Assembly: GCA_038502055.1 (NCBI GenBank)
Contig: JAXRKN010000039.1
Coordinates: 3,906,001 to 3,970,000, forward strand
Length of the DNA stretch: 64,000 nt
Direction of reading: 5' to 3'
Source: Tanytarsus gracilentus
Lineage: Eukaryota; Arthropoda; Insecta; Diptera; Chironomidae
How positions within the stretch are numbered: position 1 is the first letter of the stretch; every line of letters starts with the position of its first letter. This document shows positions 61,664 to 64,000 of this stretch, piece by piece. The translations under genes and the position numbers were made by a program. The notes beneath the pieces were generated by a model that worked only from the letters and a program-made list of their open reading frames with translations, searched no databases and was not told where the DNA came from.

Positions 61664-64000
61664 TGAGAAATGCTAGTGAACGGTTCTTAAAGCAAACACT
61701 TAATTTGTTAATGAACTAAATGTGGCTAGTTCGCTATGTTTATGCGGTTCGAGTCATTCTCACACACGAAAAAAAATACCCGAGCGATGTAATCTGCATC
61801 AATTATTTGCTTGTTAACTCGTTGCTTGTTCTCTTGCTGTAAATTAAGATCGAGCGCGCAAAGAATTTTCACAAGCGAAAGAAAATTGCAAAAACATTAA
61901 TTTTTTTTTGACTAAAAGTGTTAGGAGATTTTTTAAAAGTTCTCCTATCCTTGCCAATAACTAAGAATATTTTTTCTTTCAATAAATTTTTCAAACATAT
62001 TGTGCTTGACAGCATAATGGAATGGTTTGTAGTTATGGCTTGCACTGTTGTTAGATGTTAGATGAAATTGTATCATATCTCGATATTTTACATCTCGTGT
62101 CTATTTTATTGTTGCATTTTTACGATAAAGAATCTCTCTGCAACTTTTAATAACATACATTGAAGTAGTACACGGTACCACCAGCTGTGAAAACTTTTCT
62201 CTCTCGATCTTTCACATATTCGGCTTAAAATTATTTTGTGGCATTTTCAAATAAATTTCAAGTTATTATAAAAATTTGATCGATCCACAAAAAATTTTAC
62301 GGAAATCTCCTCATCTCATTTTCTGTCACACCTGCTCACTTTTCACTCAAAAGTGTCCAAAAAATCATTTCCATTTCAGTTGATACCTGATTGTAGTTCA
62401 TAAGATTACAATGTACTTACATTGATTGATATCTAAAGGTCGAGTAGGTAAAATAAAATTGACTTACATTCGAATTCCATCGAGATTAACACACTTCTGA
62501 ACATTATGTGTGCGTTTATAAAAAAATAGATTGATGAGTTCAGTGGAAGTTCGGATTCTGTAAAAGGAATTTGGAGCTGGCACGTGCGTGAGAAAAAAAG
62601 AAGAGTTATTTGATTTTGAAGTTGAGAGAAAATTTAAAATTTTATTATTTAAAATCTAAAAATCACAATTTAATTTTTTAATCTCATTAGTTAAGGATTT
62701 CTCGTCGTAAAATCAGCTGTGATGTGTGAAGCAAGTTCAAGGTCAGCAACGATCTGCAAAAAGATACTGCATTTAATTTCTAGTTTCAAAGTGCAAAGTG
62801 GCGCTAAAAATGTTAATGATCGGCAAAGAAGAAAACTGAAGTTTGTGTCCGTTATGAAAGCCAGAAGATGTTTGTGCGATCCCATGCATTGTTGACTTTT
62901 TTATTACCTCTTGATATGCTAAAACATTTTGCCGCAGTTGTTTACTGAACATTCAGTTGTGCCATTTTAACTCGAGTGCAATTTCACATGTGAAGAAGAA
63001 AAAACGTTTGGAGTTTTTACATACGGAATTAATTTAATAAAATATTTCTGGTAGAATTAAATTTTGAATTTACAACTTTTCACACTCTGATGATGTCACT
63101 CTTGCATGCTTTTCTATGTCAACAGTCATCATCATTATCGCGATGAAAAAAAAAGTAAAAACTGTGTCATGAAAGTGCTTTCGCATGGCCAGCAAGGTCT
63201 TCAAGATTCTTTCTTTTAAATTTCCTTTCAACTTCACTTCTTTTGCTGCTAATAGCTTTGGGGAATTTTTCATTAATCGAGCTATTCTTTCAACAGCTCA
63301 GCGTGCTTGTGGTCATTTGTCAAATTCCACTTTCGGAATCTTCTGAAAACGCAAGTTGTGTCCACCAACTTAATTAAGGCATTTGAACTCTAATAAAAGA
63401 AAGCTGAGTCGCGACATGCGAACAATTTTATTAAACGATCAAATTTCTATCAAGTCATTGTCTTCAGAAATTCTCAAATTTCACCTCCGATGAGCGTGCT
63501 TGAAGATAAAATCAGCAATTGATGGAGATTTTTTGGCTGCTTTTCATCTCCGCTCATTTTTCTTGGTATTTAAAAAAATTACTGGAATTTAATTGCGAGA
63601 TTTATTTTTGCTTGAATATTGAGGAAGAGATTAAATTGTGAGTTTTGAGGAATATTTTCGTACTTGCTGACTTTTGGCTTTCAAAACAATTTTTTCTCTC
63701 TTGCAAGCCCAAAAACGGCATCGAAAACGGTTCGTGAATGATTTTTAAATTTCTCTTCTTCTTCTTCCACCACACACTTACTGCTGTTCTTTCTTCATCA
63801 CTTTATTTTTCGCTTTTATTCTCGCTCATTTGTTTAACAACCGAATTGCGAGTTGCCGAAAAAAATGACAACGACATGTCGAGAAATTTTCGCTTTTTAT
63901 GTTCTCGATTCTTCTTCTTTTGTTCTTCGCCTTCTTAACATTTGTGCTTTTAAGAGTGTGCTTAGCATTACTGACCCAATTCCAAATATTTTTTGCTGCC
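59740..64000. other. Gene-free region upstream of the NRF-6-like gene
   Basis: About 4.3 kb of AT-rich DNA up to the window edge. It holds a TAA microsatellite. Open frames at 62691-62885, 63070-63273 and 63738-63938 are short and show no family resemblance. A GGTTCGAGTCA word at about 61747 resembles a tRNA B box, but no tRNA can be folded around it. Confidence 0.55.
61635..61662. repeat. TAA microsatellite
   Basis: About nine uninterrupted TAA triplets in noncoding DNA. Confidence 0.97.

Noticed and set aside
61730..61765. Possible tRNA from a B-box-like GGTTCGAGTCA
   Set aside because: No A box at proper spacing and no cloverleaf stems.

Overview
The window is nuclear DNA of an insect, most likely a nematoceran (midge-like) dipteran. 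The base composition is strongly AT-rich, most introns are 50-70 bases with GT..AG ends, and the recognisable proteins (Medea/Smad4, Rhomboid, a ZAD zinc-finger factor, a GPI-anchored aminopeptidase N, an NRF-6 type acyltransferase) are insect-typical. The species is inferred only from this general character. Exon structures below were built by hand from splice sites and checked for reading-frame continuity.

Layout, left to right. A DRC5/TCTE1-like leucine-rich-repeat gene (191-1857, +) is followed by about 7.6 kb of noncoding DNA holding a 39-copy 18-bp satellite. Next come a small secreted VWC-domain gene (9485-13953, +) and an M1 aminopeptidase N (18199-21636, +). The aminopeptidase runs convergently into an uncharacterised 485-residue gene (21757-24495, -) whose second intron is filled by a repeat element. 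At 24.6-26.4 kb a non-LTR retrotransposon remnant is split by a 1.34-kb inverted-repeat element. A small unknown gene with Ala-rich repeats follows (26966-27764, +).

The dense central block is Medea/Smad4 (28366-31110, +), a short extended-synaptotagmin relative (32098-33948, -), a small heat-shock protein (34323-35077, +), a ZAD-C2H2 factor (35558-37263, +), a TRUB2-like protein (37435-38547, +), CPSF6 (38903-41126, -), a rhomboid protease (42140-43218, +) and an MFS transporter (44185-45825, -). After about 5 kb of gene-free DNA come two tandem fatty-acid-binding-protein genes. The first has a repeat element in its intron; the second is broken by a 1-kb element inside a coding exon. An NRF-6 like acyltransferase with 12 coding exons (55481-59739, -) and 4.3 kb of noncoding DNA complete the window.

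The neighbouring genes do not form a pathway; this is ordinary eukaryotic gene order. I found no clearly new multi-gene system. The most unusual material is repeat biology: two insertions that can be read as clean before/after events because removing the element restores a reading frame, a repeat family shared between two elements 31 kb apart, and a satellite made of NF-kB-like palindromes. Some conserved families also carry changed active-site residues (TRUB2-like Asp to Gly, FABP Arg to Cys).
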